Origin: Hymenobacter sp. CRA2
GTDB lineage: Bacteria > Bacteroidota > Bacteroidia > Cytophagales > Hymenobacteraceae
Direction: 5' to 3'
DNA length: 64,000 bases
Assembly (NCBI RefSeq): GCF_002007105.1
Contig: NZ_MVBC01000019.1
Location: forward strand, 40,316 to 104,315
Part shown: positions 9,301 to 16,918 of the stretch, one piece after another
Layout: each line of letters opens with the position of its first letter
How positions within the stretch are numbered: the stretch's first letter is position 1
Notes under the pieces: model-generated
The model's input: the letters and a program-made list of their open reading frames with translations, nothing else
Told to the model about the DNA's origin: nothing
Database searches by the model: none
Made by a program: the position numbers and the translations under genes

Positions 9301-12300
9301 TAGCTCAGGCCAGCCAAGCCCTGGCAACCCAAACGCCCGGTGCCTACCTGCTGGAAGCGCGCAGCGTACTCGGTGCCGATACGGCCCGTGCCCGCCTCGG
9401 CTTCATGCTCTACAGCCCCACGGCCGCGCAAGCCCCGCTGCCCACGCCTGCGTGGCTGACGAGCCTGCAGGACAGCGTGGCGCCCGGTCAGGCGGCGCAG
9501 GTGCTCATCGGCACCGGCTTAGAGCAGGTGCAGGCTCGGCTGGAAGTGGAAAGCCGCGGCCAGCTGGTGCGCGGCGAGTGGCTGACTTTGCGCCGGGAGC
9601 AGCGCCTCATCAGCCTGCCCACGCCGGCCGGCCAGACCGCCCCGATGATGGTGCGGCTGGTGTTCGTGCAGGATGGCCACTTCTACCAGCGCGAAGCCAC
9701 CATTCAGGTAGCCGAGCCCGAGCGGCCGCTGGAACTCACACTCAGCACCTTCCGCGACAAGCTGCAGCCCGGCCAGAAGGAAACCTGGCGCCTGACCATC
9801 AAAAACAGCCAAAACCAGCCCGCTGCGGCCGAATTGCTGGCTTCGCTCTACGACCAGTCGCTCGATTATTTTCGCCCGCATTCCTTCGCGCGGCCCGAGC
9901 TGCCGCAGCCGTACTACGGAGAGCGGTTCGGCTGGTCGGCGCGGTTCGGCAGCGCGGATTGGGAGACGTTGTTTGAGCTGTTTGAAGCGAAGGAAACGGG
10001 GCAACAGGAGTATCTGTATCCGAAACTGCGTTTGAGTTGGGACGATTGGATGGCAGGTGTAATGAGCCAAGGACGCAACGGCCTTGGTGAAGTGGTTGTG
10101 TATGGTACTGCCCCAGCTATGCGGCACGATATTACGGGTGCGGTAGGAACGTCTCCACGGGTTATGCGTGCTGCGGCTCCAGCTATGCCGCCACCGCCAA
10201 ACGCTTCCGCGCCAATGGCTATGAAAGCCTCTGTTGATGCTAGCTTCGGCAACGACCAAAAGCAGCTAAACGAAGTCGTTACCGTCGGCTACGGCACGCA
10301 AAAGGGCAAACCCGCCGACCTCAGCACCGTGCCCGTGCGCTCCGACTTCCGCGAAACCGCCCTGTGGGCGCCTGCCGTGCGTACCAACGCCAAGGGTGAA
10401 GTAGTACTGGAATTCCAGATGCCCGAAGCCGTGACGCGCTGGCAGCTGCTGACGCTGGCGCACAGGCCTGACCTGCAAACCGGCCTGCTGGCCCGCCAAC
10501 TCGTCACGCAGAAGGAGCTGATGGTGACGCCCAACGCCCCGCGCTTCTTCCGCGAAGGCGACCAGCTGCGCCTCACCGCCAAAATCAGCAACCTCACGGC
10601 CAAGGCCCTCAACGGCGACGCCCAGCTACTACTTTTCGATGCGCGCACCAACCAGCCGCTGGACAAGCAGCTGCTCAAAGGCTCGGGCAAGGCCAAGTTC
10701 AAAGTCGGGGCGCAGCAAGGCACCACCGTGGGTTGGGACCTCACCATCCCCAGCACCGGCCTGGAAGCCGTGACTTACCGCGTGGTGGCTCGCGCCAAGG
10801 ACTTCACCGACGGCGAGGAAAACACCCTACCGGTGCTGCCCAACCGCCTGCTCGTGACCGAAGCCCTGCCGCTGACTGTGCGCGGCACTGGCACGCGCAC
10901 CTTCGAGCTGAAGAAGCTCACCAGCACCAGCTCGGCCACGCGCCAAAACCAGAGCCTGACCCTGGAGCTGACCAGCAACCCCGCCTGGTACGCCGTGCAG
11001 GCCCTGCCGTACCTGATGGAGTACCCCTACGAGTGCTCCGAGCAAGTCTTCTCGCGCCTCTACGCCAACGTGCTGGCCGCCCGCATCCTGCAGCAAAATC
11101 CGCGTATCCGGCCGGTGCTGGCTGAGTGGCAGAAAGCCGCGGCCAGCGGTGACAAGAACGCGCTGCGCAGCAAGCTGGAGCAGAACCAGGAGCTGAAAGC
11201 CCTGCTGCTGCAGGAGACGCCTTGGGTGCGCGAGGGCCAGAGCGACACGGAGCGCATGCGCCGTCTCGCTACCCTCTTCGACGAGCAACGCCTGCAGGCC
11301 GAAACTCTGCGCGCTGCCCAGAAGCTGGCCGAGCTGCAGAACCCCAACGGCGCCTTCCCGTGGTTTAAGCAGATGCCCGACAACGCCTACATCACGCAGC
11401 TGGTGGTGGCGGGCTTTGGGCGCCTGCGCCAGCTCGGGGCCTTCGATGCGCTGCAGGATGCCCGCACCGCCGAGCTGCTGCGCCGCGCCGTGGCCTACCT
11501 CGACCGGGACCTGGCCAACGACTACGCCCAGCTGCGCCGACAAAAAGGCGTGAAGCTCACCGATAACCACCTGTCCGACGGCACGGTGCACGCGCTCTAC
11601 GCCCGCTCGTTCTGGCTGAAAGACCTGCCGCTCGACAAAGCCGCCAGCCCCGCCTACGACTACTACCGCGGGCAAGCCGCGCAGTACTGGACGGGCCGCA
11701 ACCGCTACGTGCAGGCCCTAACGGCCGTGGCGCTGAACCGTTTCAGCGGCGGTAAGGCCGACAAAAATGTGCCCGCCGCCATCGTGGAAGCCCTGCGCCA
11801 GAACGCCCTGCACTCCGAGGAGCTGGGCATGTACTGGAAGGACGTGCAGCCCGGCTTCTACTGGCAGCAGGCGCCCGTCGAGACGCAGGCCCAGCTGATC
11901 GAGGCCTTCCGCGAAGTCGCAGGCGACGAGCAGTCGGTGGAGGAAATGAAGCTGTGGCTGCTGAGCCACAAGCGCACCCACAACTGGGAAAGTACCCGCG
12001 CCACCGCCGATGCCTGCTACGCCCTGCTGCTGCAAGGCTCACGCAATTGGCTGGAGCCCGCGCAGCCGCTGCAAGTCACGCTCGGCAGCCAAAAAATCAA
12101 CACCACCGAAGGCGCCGAAGCCGGCACCGGCTATATCAAGCGCAGCTTCCCCGGCGCCGAGATGCAGGCCAGCATGGGCAAGGTGCAGGTGCAGAAAACC
12201 GACGCCGGCGTGGCCTGGGGCGGGCTGTACTGGCAGTACTTCGAGCAGCTCGACAAAATCACCCGCGCCGACAACGCCCCTCTGACGCTCACGCGCCAGC

Positions 12301-12704
12301 TATTCCGCGAAACGCCAGGCACCAACGGCCCCGTGCTCACGCCTATGACTGCCGGCGCGCCTTTGCGGGTAGGGGAGGTGCTGGTGGTGCGTCTGGTGCT
12401 CAAGACCGACCGGGAGCTGGAGTTCGTGCACCTGAAGGACACCCGCGCCGCCGGCCTGGAGCTTATCGGCCAGACCTCGGGCTACCGCTACCAGCAGGGC
12501 CTTGGCTACTACGAAAGCCCCCGCGACGCGGCCACCAACTTCTTCCTCGATGTGGTGCCGCGCGGCTCGCACGTGTTCGAGTACCGCCTGCGCGCCGCCC
12601 AGGCCGGCGACTTCAGCTCCGGCATCAGCCAGGTGCAGTGCCTCTACGCGCCGGAATTTACCTCGCACTCGGCCGGGCAGCGCCTGCGCATCGCCGGGCA
12701 GTAA
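6357..12704 (+). CDS. Alpha-2-macroglobulin family protein with SusC-like motif
   Basis: A 2115-residue exported protein. Bacterial alpha-2-macroglobulins are protease traps in the periplasm or on the outer membrane. The ATG at 6357 gives a signal peptide (MRFSFVILAFWLLCMVAPSNAS); the upstream extension is unlikely. The MG2 signature YTDRAIYRPGQTLYFK lies near residue 610, the A2M core (ALWAPAVRTNAKGEV) near 1335, and the thioester motif CSEQ at 1560-1563, so covalent trapping looks possible. Unusual are two short motifs, EVVVYGT (1245-1251) and EVVTVGYGTQ (1306-1315), the latter nearly identical to the sequence after the carboxypeptidase-like domain of SusC transporters. They lie in a Pro/Ala/Met-rich linker encoded by DNA visibly poorer in GC than its surroundings (about 9950-10270). 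Confidence 0.9.
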   Translation: MRFSFVILAFWLLCMVAPSNASAPPAGGPYAAQWKKIDALLAKEQTEAARKLVLDIYQKTRAAGQTADYVRSLVYRLHLLELKEEDADVKGIALLEADLPAAKFPARPLLHSLLAEQYHDYLQQNRYRLYNRSNVAQDVDLTEDAADTAAAGGIASWDAARLASQVVRHYRASVETDAQRQQQTSLRELGQLATPADVVGQQLRPTLYDLLAHRAIEGLNDDELYLTRPAEQFRFTDARLLASNPEFAQLPITAPAADSLNGPYYALRLWQELTRFRLTQTNPAAAADVERLRLAFVHEHAAFPNKRTAYEAALRRAQSQYETLPAWADFQAELAQLAQQRGELTTAMSLARAAAQRFPKSVGAARAQGIINELEAPSLSVQTTEVQLPGQALLLNVQYRNLQQVHAFAWKLPAAALLREANSQRQADIRKAYAKQLAGKPAAQWALSLPGPQDYKTHRAELAGPALPAGHYLVVLSTAAERPTKERVDIATTYAFLSVSELASVHRAAPEGGVDVWTLNRRSGQPAGGVTVQPWFQQYDNTGRTNTTAGEAQTSAADGHLTIRPKPADEQRRYMRALLLRQGRDTLVLQENLGYYRPPVTVEENVNLQAFIYTDRAIYRPGQTLYFKAIVANQVNGRSQVVKNLPLRVRLLDVNGQQVQELPFTTSDFGSLNGSLTLPTGLLNGQMQLVVAAGLSNSAADPWLGNQSFAVEDYKRPTFFVALDPVKGTPKLGDTLSVHGTATAYAGPAVDAATVQYRVVRRTIWPMFGWGELDFGFGGGRVGGGRPFFPGRGGEQQIATGTAQTDAQGRFRVSFTATPPDEALNDEADNPDGDEDGQYRPPFPVRPTYVFDVTADVTDPNGETRSAQRGVTLGGTALNLSLSGPAQVNQQQVAAADFSLRSQNATGEAVPAAGTLTLYRLTPPARTLHPRLGPAPDQAGLPREQHERLFAHEPWLREDNPNTWPRQQVGQWAFETKQTNDLAQASQALATQTPGAYLLEARSVLGADTARARLGFMLYSPTAAQAPLPTPAWLTSLQDSVAPGQAAQVLIGTGLEQVQARLEVESRGQLVRGEWLTLRREQRLISLPTPAGQTAPMMVRLVFVQDGHFYQREATIQVAEPERPLELTLSTFRDKLQPGQKETWRLTIKNSQNQPAAAELLASLYDQSLDYFRPHSFARPELPQPYYGERFGWSARFGSADWETLFELFEAKETGQQEYLYPKLRLSWDDWMAGVMSQGRNGLGEVVVYGTAPAMRHDITGAVGTSPRVMRAAAPAMPPPPNASAPMAMKASVDASFGNDQKQLNEVVTVGYGTQKGKPADLSTVPVRSDFRETALWAPAVRTNAKGEVVLEFQMPEAVTRWQLLTLAHRPDLQTGLLARQLVTQKELMVTPNAPRFFREGDQLRLTAKISNLTAKALNGDAQLLLFDARTNQPLDKQLLKGSGKAKFKVGAQQGTTVGWDLTIPSTGLEAVTYRVVARAKDFTDGEENTLPVLPNRLLVTEALPLTVRGTGTRTFELKKLTSTSSATRQNQSLTLELTSNPAWYAVQALPYLMEYPYECSEQVFSRLYANVLAARILQQNPRIRPVLAEWQKAAASGDKNALRSKLEQNQELKALLLQETPWVREGQSDTERMRRLATLFDEQRLQAETLRAAQKLAELQNPNGAFPWFKQMPDNAYITQLVVAGFGRLRQLGAFDALQDARTAELLRRAVAYLDRDLANDYAQLRRQKGVKLTDNHLSDGTVHALYARSFWLKDLPLDKAASPAYDYYRGQAAQYWTGRNRYVQALTAVALNRFSGGKADKNVPAAIVEALRQNALHSEELGMYWKDVQPGFYWQQAPVETQAQLIEAFREVAGDEQSVEEMKLWLLSHKRTHNWESTRATADACYALLLQGSRNWLEPAQPLQVTLGSQKINTTEGAEAGTGYIKRSFPGAEMQASMGKVQVQKTDAGVAWGGLYWQYFEQLDKITRADNAPLTLTRQLFRETPGTNGPVLTPMTAGAPLRVGEVLVVRLVLKTDRELEFVHLKDTRAAGLELIGQTSGYRYQQGLGYYESPRDAATNFFLDVVPRGSHVFEYRLRAAQAGDFSSGISQVQCLYAPEFTSHSAGQRLRIAGQ

Positions 12705-12749
12705 TGCCGAACCTGCGCCGCGCGTCATTAGTGAATGTGGGACCATGGC

Positions 12750-12800
12750 GGCGTGGGCGATGCAGCGCGGACTAAACGTTCGCGCTGCATCGCCCACGCC
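12750..12800 (+). terminator. Perfect 20-bp hairpin after the macroglobulin gene
   Basis: GGCGTGGGCGATGCAGCGCG (12750-12769) is exactly complementary to 12781-12800, with an 11-base loop. There is no long T run, so it may be a transcript-end hairpin or a dispersed palindromic repeat that also ends transcription. Confidence 0.6.
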
Positions 12801-12858
12801 GATAAGGCTGGGCTTTGCGAGGTAAAAGTTGGCTTATACCCGGTTGAGTGGCAATGGG

Positions 12859-12890
12859 TTTGCGAGGCGCTTACTTGCGCTGTACTTTTG
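12859..12890 (+). promoter_or_regulatory. Bacteroidota-type promoter
   Basis: TTTG (12859-12862), exactly 20 bases, then TACTTTTG (12883-12890). It ends 30 bases before the ATG at 12921, which also has a GGAGG ribosome-binding site at 12910-12914. Confidence 0.75.
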
Positions 12891-12920
12891 CGGTCCGGTT
12901 GATTTTTTTGGAGGTTACTG

Positions 12921-13406
12921 ATGCTAAGAACTGCTTTTTGCACGGCCGTGATGGCCGTACTAACGCTGACTGTACAGGCCCAACAGGGACGTAAACCCGC
13001 CGTTCAGGGTGGCAAGGCTGTAGACACGGCCGGCAAAGCCGTTATTCCGGTCGGTCCTATACTGGCCGGTGAGGAAAAGCTAAGCGCCCAGGAACGGGCC
13101 GAGCGCACTTTCCTGATGCCCCCGCGCAAGAAAATGCACTCGATGCAGCCCCTGGCCCCGCAGCCTGACCCTAGCCAGGCGGGCGCCGTTGCCATTGGTC
13201 CGCCCACGGTAGAAGAAGCAGCGGCTGAAGAAGCCGCCAAAGCCGAAGCGGCCAAGCCTGCTACCGTGCATCACCGCTCCTCAACGCGCCACCGCTCCGT
13301 ACACCACAACTCGGCCGGCAAGAAGAAAACGGTGACGAAAAAGTCGTCGAGCAAGAAAAAGAGCACCAGCTCGAAAAAGCGCAGCTCGTCCCGCCGTCGG
13401 CGGTAG
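12921..13406 (+). CDS. Secreted protein with Lys/Ser/Arg-rich tail
   Basis: A 161-residue protein with a signal peptide (MLRTAFCTAVMAVLTLTVQA). The middle is Pro/Ala-rich, with a Glu/Ala-rich helix around residues 94-112. The C-terminal 45 residues are almost only Ser, Lys, Arg, His and Thr, ending in SSSRRRR. The tail resembles histone-H1-like nucleic-acid-binding tails, but the signal peptide argues for export, where it could bind polyanions such as LPS, extracellular DNA or polysaccharide. No family is recognised. Good promoter, ribosome-binding site and terminator make it a well-supported independent gene. Confidence 0.75.
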   Translation: MLRTAFCTAVMAVLTLTVQAQQGRKPAVQGGKAVDTAGKAVIPVGPILAGEEKLSAQERAERTFLMPPRKKMHSMQPLAPQPDPSQAGAVAIGPPTVEEAAAEEAAKAEAAKPATVHHRSSTRHRSVHHNSAGKKKTVTKKSSSKKKSTSSKKRSSSRRRR

Positions 13407-13426
13407 CCGCGGCTGCACCAGAGCAC

Positions 13427-13463
13427 AAAAAAGCGGCGTCCCAGACCGGGACGCCGCTTTTTT
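13427..13463. terminator. Bidirectional rho-independent terminator
   Basis: A perfect 16-base stem (AAAAAAGCGGCGTCCC at 13427-13442 against 13448-13463) with a 5-base loop. A and T runs flank both sides, so it can serve the convergent genes at 12921 and 13486. Confidence 0.9.
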
Positions 13464-13485
13464 GTGGCAGCTACCTGCAGGCTCG

Positions 13486-13812
13486 CTACGCGTTTTGCGG
13501 CATCAGGCGCACCACCAGCCCATCGAGGCGCTCGGTAATGCGGATCTGGCAGGAAAGGCGGCTGCCCTGCGACATCACCGGCAAGGATTCCAGCATGGCC
13601 ATTTCGTCGTCGGAGGGCTCGGGCAGCTCGGGGCCGGCCAGCACCTCCACGTGGCAGGTGCCGCACAAGGCCATGCCGCCGCAGGTGGCCTGAATCTCGT
13701 AGCCCGAGGCCTTCATCACTTCCATCAGGCTCAGGCCCATATCGGTGGGGGCTACTAGCTCCGTGCGCTGGCCCGGCGCCTCCTCCACGTACACGCGTAC
13801 TTCGTCGGTCAT
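13486..13812 (-). CDS. 2Fe-2S ferredoxin (adrenodoxin-like)
   Basis: A 108-residue electron carrier. The cluster ligands are Cys44, Cys50, Cys53 and Cys88, arranged C-x5-C-x2-C-x34-C in the context ATCGGMALCGTC and SRLSCQI. This is the adrenodoxin/ISC-type plant-fold ferredoxin. Length and motif are complete. It lies 111 bases downstream of a ferredoxin-NADP reductase gene on the same strand, its likely electron donor. A hairpin-forming repeat separates them. Possible clients include P450s, desaturases or Fe-S assembly, none of which is adjacent. Confidence 0.92.
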   Translation of the reverse strand: MTDEVRVYVEEAPGQRTELVAPTDMGLSLMEVMKASGYEIQATCGGMALCGTCHVEVLAGPELPEPSDDEMAMLESLPVMSQGSRLSCQIRITERLDGLVVRLMPQNA

Positions 13813-13827
13813 ATTGGGATTAGAAGG

Positions 13828-13913
13828 GAGAGGTTAGAAGTGAGAAGTTAGACAGATGTTCGGACGCACAAAAGCGGTGCAGACGAGGTCTAACTTCTCA
13901 CCTCTAACCTCTC
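13828..13913. repeat. Long imperfect inverted repeat between reductase and ferredoxin genes
   Basis: The 25-base arm 13828-13852 pairs with 13889-13913 with a single mismatch, around a 36-base centre. The arms are purine-rich on one strand (GAGAGGTTAGAAGTGAGAAG). The region looks like an inserted small palindromic repeat rather than a terminator, because it has no T run. Confidence 0.7.
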
Positions 13914-13923
13914 ATGTCTCAGA

Positions 13924-14940
13924 TTACAGCGTAGGAACCCCGTTGACGGTGGTGTACTTCAGCACGTACTTCTTGTCGGGGTATATGTGCTTGTAGGCGC
14001 CCTGGGCCATCAGCGCGGCCTCGTGGAAGCCGCAGAGGATGAGCTTCAGCTTGCCAGGGTAGGTGTTGATGTCGCCGATGGCGTACACACCGGGCACCGA
14101 GGTGCTGTAGTCCAGCGTGTTCACCTTCACCGCGTCGTCTTCCAGCTCCAGGCCCCACTCGCCGATGGGCCCGAGCTTGGGGGTGAGGCCGAAGAGCGGG
14201 ATAAACGAATCCACGGCCAGCGTACGGGCAGTGCTGTCGTTGGCGGTAATGGTTACGGCTTCCAGGGCCTCGGGGCCGTGTACGTGGGTCACGTTGGAGT
14301 TGAGCACCAGGTTTACTTTGCCAGCTTCGTGCAGGGCTTTAACCTTCTCGGCCGAGTCGGCGGCGCCGCGGAAGGTAGTGCCGCGGTGCACCAGCGTCAC
14401 TTCCTTGGCCACATTGGCCAGGAAAATGGTCCAGTCCAGGGCCGAGTCGCCGCCGCCGGCAATGACCAGGCGCTGGTCGCGGAAGGTTTCCGGGTCGCGC
14501 ACCATGTAGTACACGCCCTTGCCGCCCTCGTAGTTTTCCAGGTTTTCGATGGCGGGCTTGCGCGGCTCAAACGAGCCCAGGCCGCCGGCAATGGCAATGG
14601 CCTTGCAGTGGATGAGCGTGCCGTCGGTGGTGGTGAGGTGGAACGAGCCGTCCTCCAGCTTCTCGAACTTCTCCACCCGCTCGCCCAGCGTGAAGGTGGG
14701 GTGGAAGGGCTCGATCTGGCGCATCAGGTTCTGAATCAGGTCGCCGGCCAGCACTTCGGGGTAGCCCGGGATGTCGTAGATGGGCTTCTTGGGGTAGATT
14801 TCCGACAGCTGCCCGCCCACCTGGGGCAGGGCGTCGACGACGTGGCAACGGAGCTTGAGCAAGCCGGCTTCAAAAACGGCAAACAGGCCCACGGGGCCGG
14901 CGCCGATGATGCAGATGTCAGTGGAAATAGTAGCGTGCAT
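13924..14940 (-). CDS. Ferredoxin--NADP+ reductase (thioredoxin-reductase-like type)
   Basis: A 338-residue FAD/NAD(P)-binding oxidoreductase of the YumC/TrxR-like FNR family, transferring electrons between NADPH and ferredoxin. The FAD-binding motif IIGAGPVG (12-19) and Glu/Asp-type second strand (VVDALPQVGGQ) are at the N-terminus. The NADP-binding GGGDSALDW lies near the middle and the FAD-contact motif GVYAIGDINTYPGK near the C-terminus. The CxxC of thioredoxin reductase is absent, which separates it from that enzyme. Its neighbour downstream is a 2Fe-2S ferredoxin, its probable partner. Confidence 0.88.
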   Translation of the reverse strand: MHATISTDICIIGAGPVGLFAVFEAGLLKLRCHVVDALPQVGGQLSEIYPKKPIYDIPGYPEVLAGDLIQNLMRQIEPFHPTFTLGERVEKFEKLEDGSFHLTTTDGTLIHCKAIAIAGGLGSFEPRKPAIENLENYEGGKGVYYMVRDPETFRDQRLVIAGGGDSALDWTIFLANVAKEVTLVHRGTTFRGAADSAEKVKALHEAGKVNLVLNSNVTHVHGPEALEAVTITANDSTARTLAVDSFIPLFGLTPKLGPIGEWGLELEDDAVKVNTLDYSTSVPGVYAIGDINTYPGKLKLILCGFHEAALMAQGAYKHIYPDKKYVLKYTTVNGVPTL

Positions 14941-15054
14941 TACGTGGGTAGAACGGTCGACGGAGCGCGGCCCGCGGCGGGCGTGGCCCCGTTAGAATCA
15001 GCTAGATAACCACCGCAGGGTGCAAGTGGTTGCCCAAAGCCCGGAAACAGTGCG

Positions 15055-15062
15055 CAAAGGTA
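15055..15062 (-). promoter_or_regulatory. Perfect -7 element upstream of the reductase gene
   Basis: The minus strand reads TACCTTTG, an exact TAnnTTTG match, 114 bases before the reductase ATG at 14940. No TTG lies at the usual distance, so either the -33 box is degenerate or an activator is needed. Confidence 0.45.
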
Positions 15063-15168
15063 CGGTGCCCGGCCCAAACCATTGCGGCCCGGCGCAAGCG
15101 AAGTCGATAAGACCGGGACGGGCGACGGTAAGGGCAGACCGGGGAACCGCTCGCTGCAGCAGGGCACT

Positions 15169-15205
15169 AAAAAAACCGGCTCGAAAAGCTCCGGGCCGGT
15201 TTTTT
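15169..15205. terminator. Rho-independent terminator
   Basis: AAAAAACCGGC pairs with GCCGGTTTTTT across 14 bases. It lies 23 bases past the stop of the low-complexity gene (minus strand), with A/T runs on both sides. Confidence 0.85.
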
Positions 15206-15227
15206 AGCGTGCTAAGGCCGCTTGGCG

Positions 15228-16262
15228 TTAGTAACGCCCGCGCCGGTCGCGGCCGCGGTCGTTTTGGTCATCCATGTCGTTGTAGCCGCGGCCGTAGCCC
15301 TGGCTGCCGCGGCCCGAGCCGCGGTTCATGTCGTCCTGGTCGTAGTCCGTCGACGGGCCGTACATCGATGAGTCGTAGGAGCCGTAAGATGAGCCGTAGG
15401 ATGAGTTGTCGCGGCCGCTCATGCCGCTGCTCATCCCGCTCATGCTGCGGCCACCCATGCCCATATCGTCCGAAGACGATGAGGACGAGCGGCCCGACAT
15501 GCCGCCGCGGTAGTTGTCGGTGTTGTCGTAGCTGCTGCGGCCGTACGAAGACGACGAGCCGTAATCCGACATGCCGCGGCCGTACGAGTTGCCGCGGTCG
15601 GAGTAGTCGTTCATGCCGCTGCTCATCCCGCCGCGGCGCGACGACGAGTAGTTCATGCTGCCGTAGCCGTCGTAGTCCATGTCATCCGACGAGTTGCTGC
15701 CCATCGACGACATGCCGCGGTCCATACCGCCACTCATGCCGCCCATATTGCCCATGCCGCGCTGCCCGTACGAAGACGACGTGCCCATGCCGCCGCTCAT
15801 GCCGCGGCCGCCGTAGCCGTAGTCGTCGCGGTCGGAGCCGCCGCGGTTCGACATGCCGGAGGAGTAGCCGCGGTCATTGTCCATGTTGCCGCTCATGCCG
15901 TAGTCGGAGCGGCCCGTGCCCTGGCTCATGCCGCGGCCCGAGCCACGGTAATTCATGTCGCGGTCCATACCGCCGCCCATGCCCGAGTTCATGTCGGAAT
16001 TCATCCCCGACATGCCCATGCCGGACATACCCATGCCCGAGCCCATTCCGCGGCCGGAGCCGCCGCGGTCCTGGCCGTACGACGAAGACATGTTCGACGA
16101 GCCGTAGTAGTCGCGGTCCATGTCGTCATCGTAGCGCGACGACATGCCACGGCTGGAGCTGCTTTGGCTGTACTGGTCGCGGTCCTGCTGGCGGCCTTGG
16201 TTCTGGCGGTTACTGCGGTTGTCGTACCGGTCGTCGTCGCGGTGCTGATTGTAATTTGCCAT
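15228..16262 (-). CDS. Extreme low-complexity Gly/Ser/Met/Asp/Arg/Tyr protein
   Basis: A 344-residue protein built almost only from G, S, M, D, R, Y, N and Q. It has no Leu, Ile, Val, Phe, Trp, Cys, Glu or Lys, and one Ala. The N-terminus (MANYNQHRDDDRYDNRSNRQ) is Asn/Gln/Arg/Asp-rich. The rest is irregular repetition of RGM, GGM, SGM, SSYG and DRDY units, and the end is RGRDRRGRY. It has no signal peptide. It should be wholly disordered, with Tyr and Arg 'stickers' like FUS-type condensate proteins. The minus strand is chosen because it has an ATG start, a following terminator and a coherent composition; the opposite frame is an implausible Cys/Arg/Ser sequence. Function unknown. Confidence 0.75.
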   Translation of the reverse strand: MANYNQHRDDDRYDNRSNRQNQGRQQDRDQYSQSSSSRGMSSRYDDDMDRDYYGSSNMSSSYGQDRGGSGRGMGSGMGMSGMGMSGMNSDMNSGMGGGMDRDMNYRGSGRGMSQGTGRSDYGMSGNMDNDRGYSSGMSNRGGSDRDDYGYGGRGMSGGMGTSSSYGQRGMGNMGGMSGGMDRGMSSMGSNSSDDMDYDGYGSMNYSSSRRGGMSSGMNDYSDRGNSYGRGMSDYGSSSSYGRSSYDNTDNYRGGMSGRSSSSSSDDMGMGGRSMSGMSSGMSGRDNSSYGSSYGSYDSSMYGPSTDYDQDDMNRGSGRGSQGYGRGYNDMDDQNDRGRDRRGRY

Positions 16263-16460
16263 GGTGGGAAAGTGTTTTGGTTAGGCAAGAATGTACTTGC
16301 TAAATCGGCCAAAGGTTTCTTTCACGTGGGCGGCAAAACCTGCGAATTGGCCCTGGCGCAATCAGGTACGGGTTTTGGTCGTTAGGTATTTACGCGGAGC
16401 CGTTAGGGGGCATCCAGTCAGGCGGTTTTGCGTATAAACACGGAGCAATCAACTTGTTTG

Positions 16461-16739
16461 ATGTCAATGGAAAGCAAATATTTTAAAGCCATTCCAGCGG
16501 ACCTGCCCGACGAAGAGCAGGCCGCACGGCGCAAGCGGCAGAACCACGCCGAGTGGGGCATTGCCGTGGCCGCGCTGGGTGGCACTTTACCCAGTGCCAC
16601 CATCCTGACCGAACTCCAACGCTACATCGACGGCGACCTGACTATAGAAGAACTGGCTGGCCTGGGGCACCCGCCCCGGCCCGAAACCAAGGCCTTCGAA
16701 GCCGTAGTGCACCGCGAGCGACTAAGCCGAGCTGCTTAG
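16461..16739 (+). CDS. Small protein resembling VbhA-type antitoxins
   Basis: A 92-residue protein from the ATG at 16461; an in-frame ATG at 16467 is also possible and a TTG at 16428 is less likely. A basic helix (EEQAARRKRQNHAEWG) precedes a segment, LPSATILTELQRYIDGDLTIEEL, whose layout matches the C-terminal part of VbhA/Fic-associated antitoxins. The inhibitory S/T-x3-E-G/N motif of those antitoxins is not present and no Fic toxin gene lies nearby. It may be a stand-alone relative with another role. A strong terminator follows it. Confidence 0.65.
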   Translation: MSMESKYFKAIPADLPDEEQAARRKRQNHAEWGIAVAALGGTLPSATILTELQRYIDGDLTIEELAGLGHPPRPETKAFEAVVHRERLSRAA

Positions 16740-16759
16740 CGTTCCGGTTGAATAAATGG

Positions 16760-16789
16760 AAAGCCCGCCTGATAATTCAGGCGGGCTTT
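16760..16789 (+). terminator. Rho-independent terminator
   Basis: A 13-base stem around AAGCCCGCCTGA with loop TAAT, followed by TTTTTT. It closes the small gene ending at 16739. Confidence 0.9.
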
Positions 16790-16918
16790 TTTGTGGCCGG
16801 AGCGCTACGCAAGCTGAACCGCCCGTCAGGTTGCCGGGCTGGTAGCATGGATGCTATAGAGCCGAACCGGGAACCGGCTCCGCGCCCGGCAGGTGCTAAA
16901 ACCCAGCGGGCCGTGTTG

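Noticed and set aside
15020..16303. Long plus-strand open frame (427 codons) opposite the low-complexity gene
   Set aside because: Its product is an implausible Arg/Ser/Cys/Pro mixture created by reading the repeats backwards. The minus-strand frame has a proper ATG, a consistent composition and a terminator just after its stop.
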